A stretch of DNA of 30,431 bases from positions 1 through 30,431 of the IMG/VR virus record IMGVR_UViG_3300012005_000036; one strand, 5' to 3'. This document shows, piece after piece, positions 7,235 to 15,013 of this stretch; position 1 is the first letter of the stretch; each line of letters begins with the position of its first letter. The notes under the pieces were generated by a model. It was not told the origin of the DNA. It saw only the letters and a program-made list of their open reading frames with translations, and did not search any database. Source of the stretch: a virus. The translations under genes and the position numbers were made by a program.

Positions 7235-7954
7235 CTAGGCGACCTTGGCGGGTGGGAAGCGTTTGAGGGCTTCCGCTGCGCCTTTGGCACCGAACGTGGT
7301 GCCCGCGGGGCGGGTCTGGAGGGGTCCCGTACCTGGGACGGTGTCGGCCTTGGGGACGACTGGTGCGAAGAATGTCGGGGCGGCAACCTTCACGGCCTCG
7401 ATCGCCGCGGTGATCGCCGCGTCGTCGGCGTCAGCTGGCACGTCGACCAGGCGGGCCGCAAGAGCCAGCTGCGGGTTGTCCTTGCCGTCGACCTGCGGGG
7501 CGATACCGGCGATCAGCAGCGCCCGGGTGACCTTGGACGCCAGGATCGTGGCCGCGGCGGTCACGCCCAGCGCGTCGGAGGCGGTCTTGGCTGCGGCCGC
7601 GAGGTCGGTGGCCTTCTGGGCCTCAGTCTTGGCTGCCTCTTGGGCGGCGGTGGCGGTGGCGATCAGGGCCTTGGCCTCAGCGACAGTCATGCCGAGCTCG
7701 GCGGCAACCTCAGCAGCCCCGGCCCTCTTGCCCTTGGCGGACTCTGCGGTGGCGATGCGAGTCAGGTCGTCCTGGGTGAACTTCTTGTCGGCGGCGGCGG
7801 CCTGTGCAGCAGCAGCAGCAGCAGCTTGGGCGGCCGCGTCGCCGCCTCCACCACCAGCGCCGCCGTCATCTTCGGGCGCGTTGCAGAGCATGCCAAAGGC
7901 CAGCCCGGCATACGGGTGGTACTTGCCGCGGTTCCGCTTCATGCCCTTGAGCAC
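7235..7954 (-). CDS. scaffold-like protein of the prohead
   Basis: 239 residues if started at the GTG at 7954, which has GGAGG 4 nt upstream; an ATG at 8002 in the same frame is an alternative without a Shine-Dalgarno. After MLKGMKRNRGKYHPYAGLAF comes a Gly-rich then Ala-rich stretch (QAAAAAAAQAAAADKKF), and a long Ala/Glu/Lys helical region to about residue 170. This is the composition and position of scaffold proteins of siphophages: between portal and capsid genes, all-helical, highly charged. Expected to guide capsid assembly and leave or be cleaved afterwards. Sequence family not identified. Confidence 0.65.
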   Translation of the reverse strand: MLKGMKRNRGKYHPYAGLAFGMLCNAPEDDGGAGGGGGDAAAQAAAAAAAQAAAADKKFTQDDLTRIATAESAKGKRAGAAEVAAELGMTVAEAKALIATATAAQEAAKTEAQKATDLAAAAKTASDALGVTAAATILASKVTRALLIAGIAPQVDGKDNPQLALAARLVDVPADADDAAITAAIEAVKVAAPTFFAPVVPKADTVPGTGPLQTRPAGTTFGAKGAAEALKRFPPAKVA

Positions 7955-8016
7955 GTTGCCTCCAAGATCGTTGTCGGTCTGCCCTTGCACGCCGGTGCGC
8001 ATGCGGGGCTGTTCAT

Positions 8017-8067
8017 TGGCTCACGCTAGAGGGTGCGTGTGTCGCGTGGGATGTGACACGCCACGAC
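8017..8067 (-). repeat. 51-bp intercistronic element B
   Basis: Aligns without gaps to 352-402 at about 84% identity. It contains the family core (GTGGCGTGTCACA ... CCCACGCG) and a shared trailer CTCTAGCGTGAG. It starts 7 nt after the portal stop. The dyad is imperfect because one arm base differs. Confidence 0.6.
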
Positions 8068-8074
8068 GCGCCGA

Positions 8075-9781
8075 TCACGCGGCCGGTGGGACGATGGGAG
8101 GGACGGCCGGGAGGACTGCGGGCGGGACGACACCTGGTGGTGGCACGTTCGGTGGCACGGGCGGTGGTGTGGTCCCTGGCAGGGTGAAGATGTGTCCGCC
8201 GGCCAACGCCTCAGCCATGATCAGGTCGACCTCAGCGGCCGCGTCCTCGATCGGCAGCCCGGCCCGGACCAGCATCCGCACCGCGGTCGGGGTGGAGATG
8301 GCCCGGATCGGCAACAGCTCCTTCACGGCCTCGATCGCCGCAGGCAGGTCAGCAGGCAGTGCCGCGCCCAGGTCGATGCCCAGGTCCGGGGTGGGTCCGG
8401 CCGGGATCTGGGCCGGGTCGTTGGCCTGAGTAAGACGCAGGGCGAACTTCAGGATCAGCGGGTACTTGACGCCGCGGACGTTCCGCAGCTCGCGGACCAG
8501 GGCGGAGGTGGGCGCGAAGCCGAGCTCCAACGCGTAGCCGGACGGTGCGGCGGCGACGTCGACGCGGCCGAGCAGGACCAGGGCCAGGCGGGTGTTCTGA
8601 GACAACGTCTCCATCAGGTGGGTGGAGTACTTCAGCTGCGCATCCAGAGACTTGCTGGTGTCGACCTGGTCAGCGGAGGCACCCACAGGCAGGTTCCACT
8701 GCGCGCCCGGCCCACCATCAAGGACCGGGGACCCGGCACCCTTGACCACTGTGGCCGTGGGGGCACTGAGCTCGGAGGAGATCGACAGATCCGTGTCGGC
8801 GCCCATCAGGTCATCCAGGATCATCGCGACCCGCATCAACGTGGACCGCCCGAAGTGCCGACCACCGGGTTCGTCGTTGGGCACGTGCACGACCGGCATG
8901 AAGTCGACCTGCAGGTCCGTGGCCGCCTTGACGATCGTGACGGCGGCCGCATCTGCCGGGATGGTGTAGATCGTCCAACCCTGTTGCAACCGGTCGGTGG
9001 GGATCTCGATGACCTCCATGACGCACGTCCACTCGCGGGTGCCACCCCAGGGCGCGGACACGGCGTGGTCGAGCTTGACCATCCGCCAGGTCGTGCGGCG
9101 CAGGATGGACCGGCCGTCGGGCTGCTCGGTCTCCCACGCCAGGTGCACGACGGGCGGGAAGTCGTCGTCGTCCCAGTCGGCGTACTCCGTGGTGTCAGCT
9201 GCGAGGAGGTCAGGGAAGTAGAACCCCGGGTCGTAAACCTTCAGGCGGGGGCGGCCTGCACCTGCTGACCAGCCCAGGACGTACACGCCGTCACCGTCGG
9301 TGATGGTGGACTCTTCACCGGTGAGGAGCTTGCCGACGAGGCGTTCCTTGGCGGCCCAGGCCTCGAGCCAGTCCCGCACGACGACAGTCGCGGCGTTTTC
9401 GGTGTCACCCTCCTGTGTCGGATCGGTGACCACGATGGTCTGGTCCTCACCCAACACCAGGGCCCGGGTCGCGTCGCAGATCAGCCCGGCGTGGCCGTAC
9501 TCGCGCATCTTCGCCGCCTCAGACGGGTCCGAGCTGGTGGGGAGGCGCCCGAACGAGTCGAGCTCCAGGCCGCCCTGGACGCCCCACATCGCGGCGGGAA
9601 GGTAGAAGCGGCGGACGTTGTCGACGTAGGCCGACAGGATCCGGTACGCGGTGAGCCGGCGGGCGTCGACGTCGTCCACCCACTGGGCAACGTACAGGGG
9701 GCGACCTATGCCGTCGTGGCCGTCGCCGAGGTCTGCGATGTGCGAGAGCGGGGACCATTGGTCGTGAAGGAACGTGCGCAA
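8075..9781 (-). CDS. portal protein
   Basis: 568 residues from a TTG start at 9781, chosen because GGAGG lies 5 nt upstream and because the open frame above it is Arg/Pro-rich and crosses dyad C. The sequence has the usual actinophage portal pattern: RRLTAYRILSAYVDNVRRFYL, EYGHAGLICDATRALVLGED, then a mixed stem/wing region and ELRNVRGVKYPLILKFALRL. The C-terminus (residues about 540-568) is almost only Pro, Val and Ala. The dodecameric portal forms the DNA gate at one capsid vertex and docks the terminase encoded just upstream. Confidence 0.85.
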   Translation of the reverse strand: MRTFLHDQWSPLSHIADLGDGHDGIGRPLYVAQWVDDVDARRLTAYRILSAYVDNVRRFYLPAAMWGVQGGLELDSFGRLPTSSDPSEAAKMREYGHAGLICDATRALVLGEDQTIVVTDPTQEGDTENAATVVVRDWLEAWAAKERLVGKLLTGEESTITDGDGVYVLGWSAGAGRPRLKVYDPGFYFPDLLAADTTEYADWDDDDFPPVVHLAWETEQPDGRSILRRTTWRMVKLDHAVSAPWGGTREWTCVMEVIEIPTDRLQQGWTIYTIPADAAAVTIVKAATDLQVDFMPVVHVPNDEPGGRHFGRSTLMRVAMILDDLMGADTDLSISSELSAPTATVVKGAGSPVLDGGPGAQWNLPVGASADQVDTSKSLDAQLKYSTHLMETLSQNTRLALVLLGRVDVAAAPSGYALELGFAPTSALVRELRNVRGVKYPLILKFALRLTQANDPAQIPAGPTPDLGIDLGAALPADLPAAIEAVKELLPIRAISTPTAVRMLVRAGLPIEDAAAEVDLIMAEALAGGHIFTLPGTTPPPVPPNVPPPGVVPPAVLPAVPPIVPPAA

Positions 9782-9798
9782 GGGGGCCTCCGTCGTCG

Positions 9799-9821
9799 TT
9801 GTGGCGTGTGGCACGCCACAA
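9799..9821 (-). repeat. intercistronic dyad element C (perfect)
   Basis: Arms TTGTGGCGTG and CACGCCACAA are perfectly complementary over 10 bp with a 3-nt centre. It begins 16 nt after the upstream stop and ends 17 nt before the portal TTG start, just ahead of its GGAGG. As RNA it would be a very stable hairpin just before the ribosome site; as DNA it could be an operator. Confidence 0.65.
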
Positions 9822-9837
9822 GGGACACCGTATCGGG

Positions 9838-10032
9838 CTACCCGACGTCTGGTCCCTGGGCACGCGGCGAGGCTGACTTCAGCAAACCTGCAGTGATGAG
9901 CATCTGGTCGGTCTCCGCGAGCAGTGCCGCAAGGGCATGGCGGGTATCGAGCAACTTGTTCACGATGTCGAGCCGCCGGTCCAGGTCCGCGTTGGTGCCG
10001 ACGACTTTCACGCCGATGGTGCGGTGCTTCAT
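9838..10032 (-). CDS. hypothetical helical protein, 64 aa
   Basis: ATGA overlap with the inserted DNA-binding gene. Begins MKHRTIGVKVVGTNADLDRR with a short beta strand, then a long helix (RLDIVNKLLDTRHALAALLA) and ends Pro-rich (SPRAQGPDVG). The coupling suggests it moved with, or is regulated with, the gene upstream. Function unknown. Its stop is followed after 16 nt by dyad element C. Confidence 0.68.
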   Translation of the reverse strand: MKHRTIGVKVVGTNADLDRRLDIVNKLLDTRHALAALLAETDQMLITAGLLKSASPRAQGPDVG

Positions 10033-10763
10033 GCGGTCCTTCTCTCTGGTTGGAGTTGGGCACTCCGGGCAAGCCCTACCACCTGCGTCGTCTTGGGGTC
10101 ATGCTTCATCCGATACCGGATTCCCTGGACTGCGCACATGGTTCGTCCAAGGATCTTGGCGATCTGAGTCAGGGTCAGGTCGTGGCGACTGGCGATCTCC
10201 ATCTCAGGTCCAGTCCACTGGTTACCGTGAGCCCGACCGCCTTGAGTCTTCAAGTTCGCCCGACGCCGAACCTCAACCACGTCGTATCTGGTGTCCTGGC
10301 GTCGTTGCTGAACCGACGCAATCGACCGCTGCAGAATGCTCGCAGCCTCAACCGATGTCAGGTCCTTACGGTTCGCGATCTCAACTTCGCCTTCGGTCCA
10401 TCCCTTGCGATGGTTTACACGATGGGCCGAAGCCTTGTTGCGGGCGATATTCAGTTGCGCGCTGCTAGTCGTGACGCACTGCACACACTGCCTTTTCCTC
10501 AGATTCTTGCACCGGGTCACCCTGGGAAAATGCGCCGCTTGAAAGAAAACCCCACACTCCGGACAGGTCTTTGCGAGGAGCACTCGATCTCCGATGATGC
10601 TGAGATCCGACAAAGATCGGGCAAGCTGTGTGGCCGCCATCGCACATACCTTCCCGCAGGTCCGTCGGCGCCGCCACGACCCAAGGTCGCCAAGGCGATT
10701 CAGGTTGGGACCGAACTGATTGCCGCACTGCTCGCAGGTCTTTCGCTCGCTTGGGTCGATCAT
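10029..10763 (-). CDS. zinc-finger plus duplicated HTH DNA-binding protein (inserted gene)
   Basis: 244 residues. The N-terminal 90 residues contain Cys pairs (CEQCGNQFG, TCGKVCAMA, CPECGVFF, CVQC). Two tandem repeats follow: KGWTEGEVEIANRKDLT... and NQWTGPEMEIASRHDLT..., each a Trp-led SANT/homeodomain-like HTH ending in a SVQQRR or AVQGIR recognition helix. Many codons end in A or T (AAT, GAT, CTT, TGT, TTT), in contrast to its neighbours, and it has its own promoter-like element, so recent acquisition is likely. It separates terL from the portal. No HNH motif is seen, so homing activity is not claimed. Confidence 0.78.
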   Translation of the reverse strand: MIDPSERKTCEQCGNQFGPNLNRLGDLGSWRRRRTCGKVCAMAATQLARSLSDLSIIGDRVLLAKTCPECGVFFQAAHFPRVTRCKNLRKRQCVQCVTTSSAQLNIARNKASAHRVNHRKGWTEGEVEIANRKDLTSVEAASILQRSIASVQQRRQDTRYDVVEVRRRANLKTQGGRAHGNQWTGPEMEIASRHDLTLTQIAKILGRTMCAVQGIRYRMKHDPKTTQVVGLARSAQLQPERRTA

Positions 10764-10793
10764 GGGCTACTCCCTTGGGCGTTGATTCTAGAT

Positions 10794-10837
10794 GGATCGT
10801 AGCGGATAAACGCGCACCGTAGCGCACATTCGACACG
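10794..10837 (-). promoter_or_regulatory. 44-bp promoter/operator-like element, copy 2
   Basis: 84% identical over 44 ungapped bases to 19671-19714. Here the inner palindrome is imperfect (GTGCGCTAC against GGTGCGCGT), but both GTAGCG blocks remain 20 bp apart and the end reads CGCTACGATCC on the minus strand, with TACGAT as a possible -10. It ends 30 nt before the ATG at 10763, which has an AAGGGAG Shine-Dalgarno. It also lies 8 nt after the terL stop. Confidence 0.6.
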
Positions 10838-10845
10838 AAAGTTTG

Positions 10846-12327
10846 TCAGCGTCGACCTGCCGACCGTCGTCGCGCTACGGCCTGCTGACGGGCGGCACCG
10901 ACCCCGGCATCCGCATGCTTGTCCAGGAACAGGGCGGTCAGGGCATGAACAGCAGCGTCGATGCGGTCTGGGCTGTCACCCACCCCGGTCCATGCGGTCA
11001 TCTGGTCCTCCAGCGCCTGGAGGCGGCTGGTGCCGTCAGCTGCGTGGCAGATCTTACCCACCTGGTAGATCGCCGCCACGGACTCGGCCCGGATCCGCTT
11101 GGAGCGGTGCGCGTGCACCCGGGTGATCGGCGGCGCCAGCGCCGGCTGCCAGGACGGGTGCAGCCGGCGGTATGACGCGATCGCGGTCTGCCACGACGTT
11201 TGCAGGACGGTCAGGACCATCTCCCCGCCTTGGTTGTCCTCGATGACGATGCCGGTGCCGTTCCAGTCGAACACCGCATGCCAGACCGCGCACCCCCACT
11301 CCAACGGCGTCCCACGCAGGGACCGGTCGTCGACTACCCAGCCGATGCCTTCGGTGTCCATCGCGGTGACCACGATGCCCGTCTCATCACTGCTGGTTTT
11401 GGACGTGACAGCGGGGTCGACACCGACTAGGACCCGGGCCCACTTGTGCATGGCGTCGCCTGTGCGGCCACGGAACGCGCTGATCCACGACTCCTGCCAC
11501 ACGGTGCCCTCAGCCGGGGTGGGGCGTTGCTGGTACAGCGCAGCCCACGTCCGGGCCGGCGACGCCGCCTTGATCTTCTCCCACTGCGCCACGGTGCGCC
11601 GGCGCGCGCTGGCCATGAACTCCCCGAGCTGCCGGCCGAGCGGGTCGTCGGCGGGGTCCAGGGCTTCAGCTTGGGCGGGGATGGAGATGAGCTTCCACCG
11701 GGCTGCGTCCTCCTGCTGGAGGAGCCACCCGGCCAGGTCGTCCGGATGCCACCTGGTTTGGATCAGGACGACAGGGGCACCAGGGGCCAGACGGGTGGAG
11801 CCGGTGTCGGTCCACCAGTCGATCACGTTGCCGCGGATCGTGGGAGAGTCCGCGTCGGCCCGGTCCTTGATCGGGTCGTCGATGATCAGCAGGTCCACGG
11901 GGCGGCCGGTCAGTGCGCCACCGATACCGGCGGTGTACACGCCGCCTTCGTGGCCGTCGAGCTGCCATTCGTGCTGTGCGGCGAGGTCGTCGCGGATTCG
12001 CAGGCCGAGGGCTTTGCCGTGCTGGGTGATGGTGTCGCGGACGGCGCGGCCCCAACGCCTGGCGATGTTGGACTCGTAGGAGATGATCGCGATGCGGGTG
12101 TCTGGGTTGCGGTGCAGCAGCCACAGCGGGAACCACCTGGAACACCTGAACGACTTGCCCTCCTGGGGGGGCATGCAGATGATGAGCCGCGCGTCAGGGG
12201 TGGTGGCGGCTTCGACGAGTGCGGCGTCGATCAGGTCCAGTGCCGGGGTTTGGATGGTGCGCGGGTCGAACTTGACGGCGAGGTCGCCGGGGGTTGCGTA
12301 GGCAGCCCGCCAGTTCGGGTCGAACAT
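10846..12327 (-). CDS. terL: terminase large subunit
   Basis: 493 residues from the ATG at 12327. Walker A variant PPQEGKS at 53-59, Walker B with LLIIDDP around 146-152, a coupling-type motif QTRWHPDDLAGW, and nuclease motifs VGVDPAV, VIEDNQGGE and RIDAAVHAL, whose acidic residues would bind two metals. It packages DNA into the prohead and cuts it. No good Shine-Dalgarno precedes 12327. The upstream stop forms ATGA with an ATG at 12380 that ends after five codons (MTRLE, then TAG); one added base after codon 5 would join it to this frame with 18 more residues, so the true N-terminus may be frameshifted. Confidence 0.92.
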   Translation of the reverse strand: MFDPNWRAAYATPGDLAVKFDPRTIQTPALDLIDAALVEAATTPDARLIICMPPQEGKSFRCSRWFPLWLLHRNPDTRIAIISYESNIARRWGRAVRDTITQHGKALGLRIRDDLAAQHEWQLDGHEGGVYTAGIGGALTGRPVDLLIIDDPIKDRADADSPTIRGNVIDWWTDTGSTRLAPGAPVVLIQTRWHPDDLAGWLLQQEDAARWKLISIPAQAEALDPADDPLGRQLGEFMASARRRTVAQWEKIKAASPARTWAALYQQRPTPAEGTVWQESWISAFRGRTGDAMHKWARVLVGVDPAVTSKTSSDETGIVVTAMDTEGIGWVVDDRSLRGTPLEWGCAVWHAVFDWNGTGIVIEDNQGGEMVLTVLQTSWQTAIASYRRLHPSWQPALAPPITRVHAHRSKRIRAESVAAIYQVGKICHAADGTSRLQALEDQMTAWTGVGDSPDRIDAAVHALTALFLDKHADAGVGAARQQAVARRRSAGRR

Positions 12328-12376
12328 GCGGGCTGCGGCTTCGAGGAATCCTGTGGACAGGGCTACTCCAGCCGGG

Positions 12377-13144
12377 TCATGACGCGTTCCCGAAGTCGAG
12401 GACGCCTTGGCTCAGTCGCTTGGCTGTGACCTCACAGAACGCCTCATCCTGCTCGATGACGACCACGCGGCGACCCATCTGTTTGGCGGCGATGGCTGTT
12501 GTCCCACTGCCCGCGTAGGGGTCAAGGATCAGGTCGCCCTCATTCGTGTGCTGCTCGATGATGCGCGACATGAGCCAGAGCGGCTTCTGTGTCGGGTGCT
12601 CGCGAACCACCCGCCCAGAGCCCATAACGATCGGCCCCTCGAGAACGTTGACCGTGTAGCCGCCGCTATTCCACGTCCACCCGCCCTTGCCCTTGACCTG
12701 CCAGACGGCCATCTCGACCGCGCGGACGTAGAGCTTTCGGAACGCGGGTGTCGGGTTGGACTTGCGCCAGTAGATGAGGTTCCGGTGGTTCAGGCCTGAC
12801 GCCATGTAGTCACCGATCAGAAACTCACTCGTGAAGGCGATAAGCGAGCCACCTTCACGCAGTAGGCGGGTCGTCTCAGACAGGAACACATTGGGCATCC
12901 ACGTCCGGTCCCACGTGCCGAAGTCGCGCTGCACCTTGCGGGCGGTTCCGTCCTTGCGCTTGAGTGTGCCGAGCGTCGTGCCCTCGCGCCCTGATCGGTC
13001 ACCACCACTGACGTTGTATGGCGGGTCTGTAATGACCGCGTCGAATGGGCCTTCGAGCGCAGACAGGACGCCTGTTCCGCCGAAGGTGCCATCGGAGTCG
13101 CCGTGGTAGAGCGTCACGAATTCGTCTTGGTAGTAGGGCTTCAC
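12377..13144 (-). CDS. DNA amino-methyltransferase (N6-adenine or N4-cytosine)
   Basis: 255 residues with the catalytic DPPY at 40-43 and the AdoMet-binding DPYAGSGTT at 208-216, so the motif order is that of beta-class enzymes. HPTQKPLWLMSRIIEQ just before the AdoMet motif is typical of motif X. The DPPY form is compatible with N6-adenine or N4-cytosine; which one, and the target site, cannot be read. ATGA overlap with the terminase small-subunit-like gene. It may protect phage DNA from restriction or mark packaging sites. Confidence 0.9.
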   Translation of the reverse strand: MKPYYQDEFVTLYHGDSDGTFGGTGVLSALEGPFDAVITDPPYNVSGGDRSGREGTTLGTLKRKDGTARKVQRDFGTWDRTWMPNVFLSETTRLLREGGSLIAFTSEFLIGDYMASGLNHRNLIYWRKSNPTPAFRKLYVRAVEMAVWQVKGKGGWTWNSGGYTVNVLEGPIVMGSGRVVREHPTQKPLWLMSRIIEQHTNEGDLILDPYAGSGTTAIAAKQMGRRVVVIEQDEAFCEVTAKRLSQGVLDFGNAS

Positions 13145-13893
13145 GCACTGCCGCCTGCGATGGCGCGAAGATGACGGGGCACGATGCTGGCGACCTGGGA
13201 GAGCTGCTCCGGGGACAGGTTCAGGTCGTCGAGGATCCGCCGGATGGCCTCAGCAACCAACGCGCCCTGCTGCTCAGCCAACTGGACGCGGCGTTCTTCG
13301 ATGCCGGCCCGGATCGCCTCGGAGCAGACCTTGATGAGGCGGTCGCGTTCCCGGGAGTACAACTCGTACCAGGCGTTGGGTCCGGCGCGGTCGACGGTGG
13401 TTTTGCCCCAGTCGTCGCCGCCGGTTTTCTGTTTGAACTCGACTTGTCCCCAGATGAGGGCGTGGCCGCCGGGTCGGACAACGGTGATCGGCGCGCCGTC
13501 TTCACTGTCGCCTTCGATGACGGTGTCTTGGGAGGCGCGGTCTTCGAGGTCTTGGACTTTGGAGCGCAGCCACTGGACGTGGACGTAGGTCCAGGTGACC
13601 TCTTCGAGGAGGGCTTCGGTGGGGGAGATGTTCAGGCCGTCGAAGCGCACTCCGAGGGTCTTGCAGGCGCGGATCTTCGCGGTTTCAGCCTCAGCCTGGG
13701 CGACCCGCTCGGCGGCTTTGCGCCGACCTGCGGGTGTGCGGCCACCATGGGAGGCGCAGACCTCCATGCCGTTGACCTTGGGGCGTCCGCAGGGTTGGCC
13801 TTTGTTGTTGTGGCAGGCGGCTTTGGGGTGGACCTGGTTGCAGCGGGTGCATGTGCCATCGGGGAGGACCTTGGCGCGCGGGTGGGAGGGCAT
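13141..13893 (-). CDS. probable terminase small subunit
   Basis: 250 residues starting at TGATG. The N-terminus has a zinc-like motif with CNNKGQPCGRPKV (CH at 31-32 region), then GMEVCASHGGRTPAGRRKA, the Cys...HGG pattern often found at the start of actinophage small terminases. A long helical region (ERVAQAEAETAKIRACKT) precedes a mixed central domain, and the C-terminus is helical (DLNLSPEQLSQVASIVPRHL). Expected role: recognition of the packaging site and loading of the large subunit. A methyltransferase gene separates it from terL. Confidence 0.65.
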   Translation of the reverse strand: MPSHPRAKVLPDGTCTRCNQVHPKAACHNNKGQPCGRPKVNGMEVCASHGGRTPAGRRKAAERVAQAEAETAKIRACKTLGVRFDGLNISPTEALLEEVTWTYVHVQWLRSKVQDLEDRASQDTVIEGDSEDGAPITVVRPGGHALIWGQVEFKQKTGGDDWGKTTVDRAGPNAWYELYSRERDRLIKVCSEAIRAGIEERRVQLAEQQGALVAEAIRRILDDLNLSPEQLSQVASIVPRHLRAIAGGSA

Positions 13894-14054
13894 CAGGTGG
13901 CCTTCGTGGTGGCGTGCTCGCGATTGAAATGCGTGTAGAAAGCGGCCTGTCCGCCCCTGTCGTGGACGTTCGGCACGCACAACCGGCAGGTCCACCAGCC
14001 GAGGGGAAGCACACCCCGGTAGGCGTCCTGTGGGGTGCTGGTCGACGGGCTCAC
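13893..14054 (-). CDS. 53-aa C2H2-like zinc-finger peptide
   Basis: A GTG start overlaps the upstream stop (GTGA) and its TGA overlaps the ATG of the next gene (TGATG), so it precisely fills an apparent 157-nt gap. Residues 23-26 are CRLC, and FYTHFNREH supplies His41 and His46, giving a C-x2-C-x14-H-x4-H arrangement close to classical zinc fingers; GWWT precedes it. The position directly upstream of the small terminase-like gene suggests a role in packaging or regulation, unproven. Confidence 0.66.
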   Translation of the reverse strand: MSPSTSTPQDAYRGVLPLGWWTCRLCVPNVHDRGGQAAFYTHFNREHATTKAT

Positions 14055-14266
14055 CAGTTGCCTCCCCATGGCTCCCAGATCCGCCCGGCCTTGGTCCGCC
14101 GATCGGTGAAGATGCGCTGGTCCTTCAGATCACGCAAGGCGGTCAGGACGTCGGACTCCGCGAACTTCAGATAGGTCGCGATCTCCGTCGCGGTCGGGCC
14201 TCGGTCAAGGTCGCGGTGCAGGTACCAGACGGCGGAGATGACCGCGCGGGTTACGTCGGCGGCCAT
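14051..14266 (-). CDS. winged-helix-like DNA-binding protein, 71 aa
   Basis: The ATG at 14266 overlaps the upstream stop by one base. The sequence AVISAVWYLHRDLDRGPTAT then EIATYLKFAESDVLTALRDL and FTDRRTKAGRIWEPWG follows a MarR/DUF-type winged helix: two helices, a recognition helix and a beta wing ending in a Trp-rich tail. Probably binds DNA; its placement just before the terminase genes could suggest late-gene regulation or a role at the packaging site, both inferred. Confidence 0.7.
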   Translation of the reverse strand: MAADVTRAVISAVWYLHRDLDRGPTATEIATYLKFAESDVLTALRDLKDQRIFTDRRTKAGRIWEPWGGNW

Positions 14267-14535
14267 CAGTAGCCGCGTTCGAGCAGCGCGTCGTCGGCCC
14301 GGTCTTGCTCGCAACCCACGTTGGCGCACCCTTGCTGGTGGCATGCTTCGTGGGCGGGGCCGTCTCCGCAGTCGGCGACAGCATCGTGTTCGGTGCAGAC
14401 AACACCGTCACAGAGGTGGCAGGACAGTCGCCCGTCGCAGGGCTCGTCCGGGTCGCCTTCGAGGCAGGACGTGCCGGGGTCGTCGCCCAGCTCACGGACG
14501 CGGGGCGGTTCCAGGGACAGGTCGTAGAGGCTCAT
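14266..14535 (-). CDS. Cys/His-rich acidic protein, 89 aa
   Basis: From an ATGA-overlap ATG. Eight Cys and several His occur after residue 30: SCLEGDPDEPCDGRLSCHLC, VVCTEHDAVADCGD, HEACHQQGCANVGC. The spacing suggests at least two bound metals. N-terminus SLYDLSLEPPRVRELGD is acidic. TGATG overlap with the next gene. Function unknown. Confidence 0.7.
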   Translation of the reverse strand: MSLYDLSLEPPRVRELGDDPGTSCLEGDPDEPCDGRLSCHLCDGVVCTEHDAVADCGDGPAHEACHQQGCANVGCEQDRADDALLERGY

Positions 14536-14735
14536 GCCGCTGCGCCTCGCCGGATGCCGTTGGTCCAGGTCCCGGCCTGGTTGACGACCGCACCGCATTC
14601 GCAGCGCAGCCAGTCGCAGGCGTGGTTGGTGTCGGGGCAGTGGGGTTTGCCTGTGTCGGCCAGGAGGTGCCCGCAGTCGGGGCAGCGGGGCGGGAATTGA
14701 CGCTCCGGGCGGGCCGGGGTTGCTGGGCTGGTCAT
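14532..14735 (-). CDS. zinc-ribbon protein, 67 aa
   Basis: The ATG at 14735 (ATGA overlap) is used. The sequence has a first Cys pair (CPDCGHLLADTG) with CPDTNHACDW and a second pair LRCECGAVVNQAG, followed by WTNGIRRGAAA. The two CxxC-type knuckles indicate one or two zinc sites. Probably a small nucleic-acid- or protein-binding ribbon; role unknown. Confidence 0.72.
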   Translation of the reverse strand: MTSPATPARPERQFPPRCPDCGHLLADTGKPHCPDTNHACDWLRCECGAVVNQAGTWTNGIRRGAAA

Positions 14736-15013
14736 GACGCACCATCGCGGCCGGTGAGTCGGGCCAAGGTCGCGACGCACACCACGGCGACGTTCGGGCT
14801 CGGGTGCTCGCCGCGTTGGACCTGAGCCCACGCCACGCTCAGCGCGATCGACTCCGCAGGTTCAAGTGCGGCTTCGGCATCGGCCTCAAAAATGACGACG
14901 TGGGCGATCGACACGAAGTCAGCCAGAGTCATGCCTTGGTCCGCGCCAAGGCGTTGGTGTTCGTCGCGGATGACCTTGGCGTAGCGCGCCTGACGGACAG
15001 CGGCGGCGCTCAT
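14732..15013 (-). CDS. hypothetical protein, 93 aa
   Basis: Starts MSAAAVRQARYAKVIRDEHQ and has a second helical part (LEPAESIALSVAWAQVQRGE) with VAVVCVATLARL at the C-terminus. All-helical, acidic in the middle. Coupled at both ends by ATGA. No motif recognised; codon use matches neighbours. Confidence 0.7.
   Translation of the reverse strand: MSAAAVRQARYAKVIRDEHQRLGADQGMTLADFVSIAHVVIFEADAEAALEPAESIALSVAWAQVQRGEHPSPNVAVVCVATLARLTGRDGAS

Noticed and set aside
5788-7266. Long plus-strand open frame of 492 codons opposite the capsid genes
   Set aside because: It is antisense to the major capsid and decoration genes, Gly/Arg/Val/Asp-rich in the way of GC-rich shadow frames, and has no family resemblance.
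7803-7826. CAG/CTG trinucleotide run as a regulatory repeat
   Set aside because: It codes for an alanine run in the helical scaffold-like protein and is adequately explained by codon repetition.
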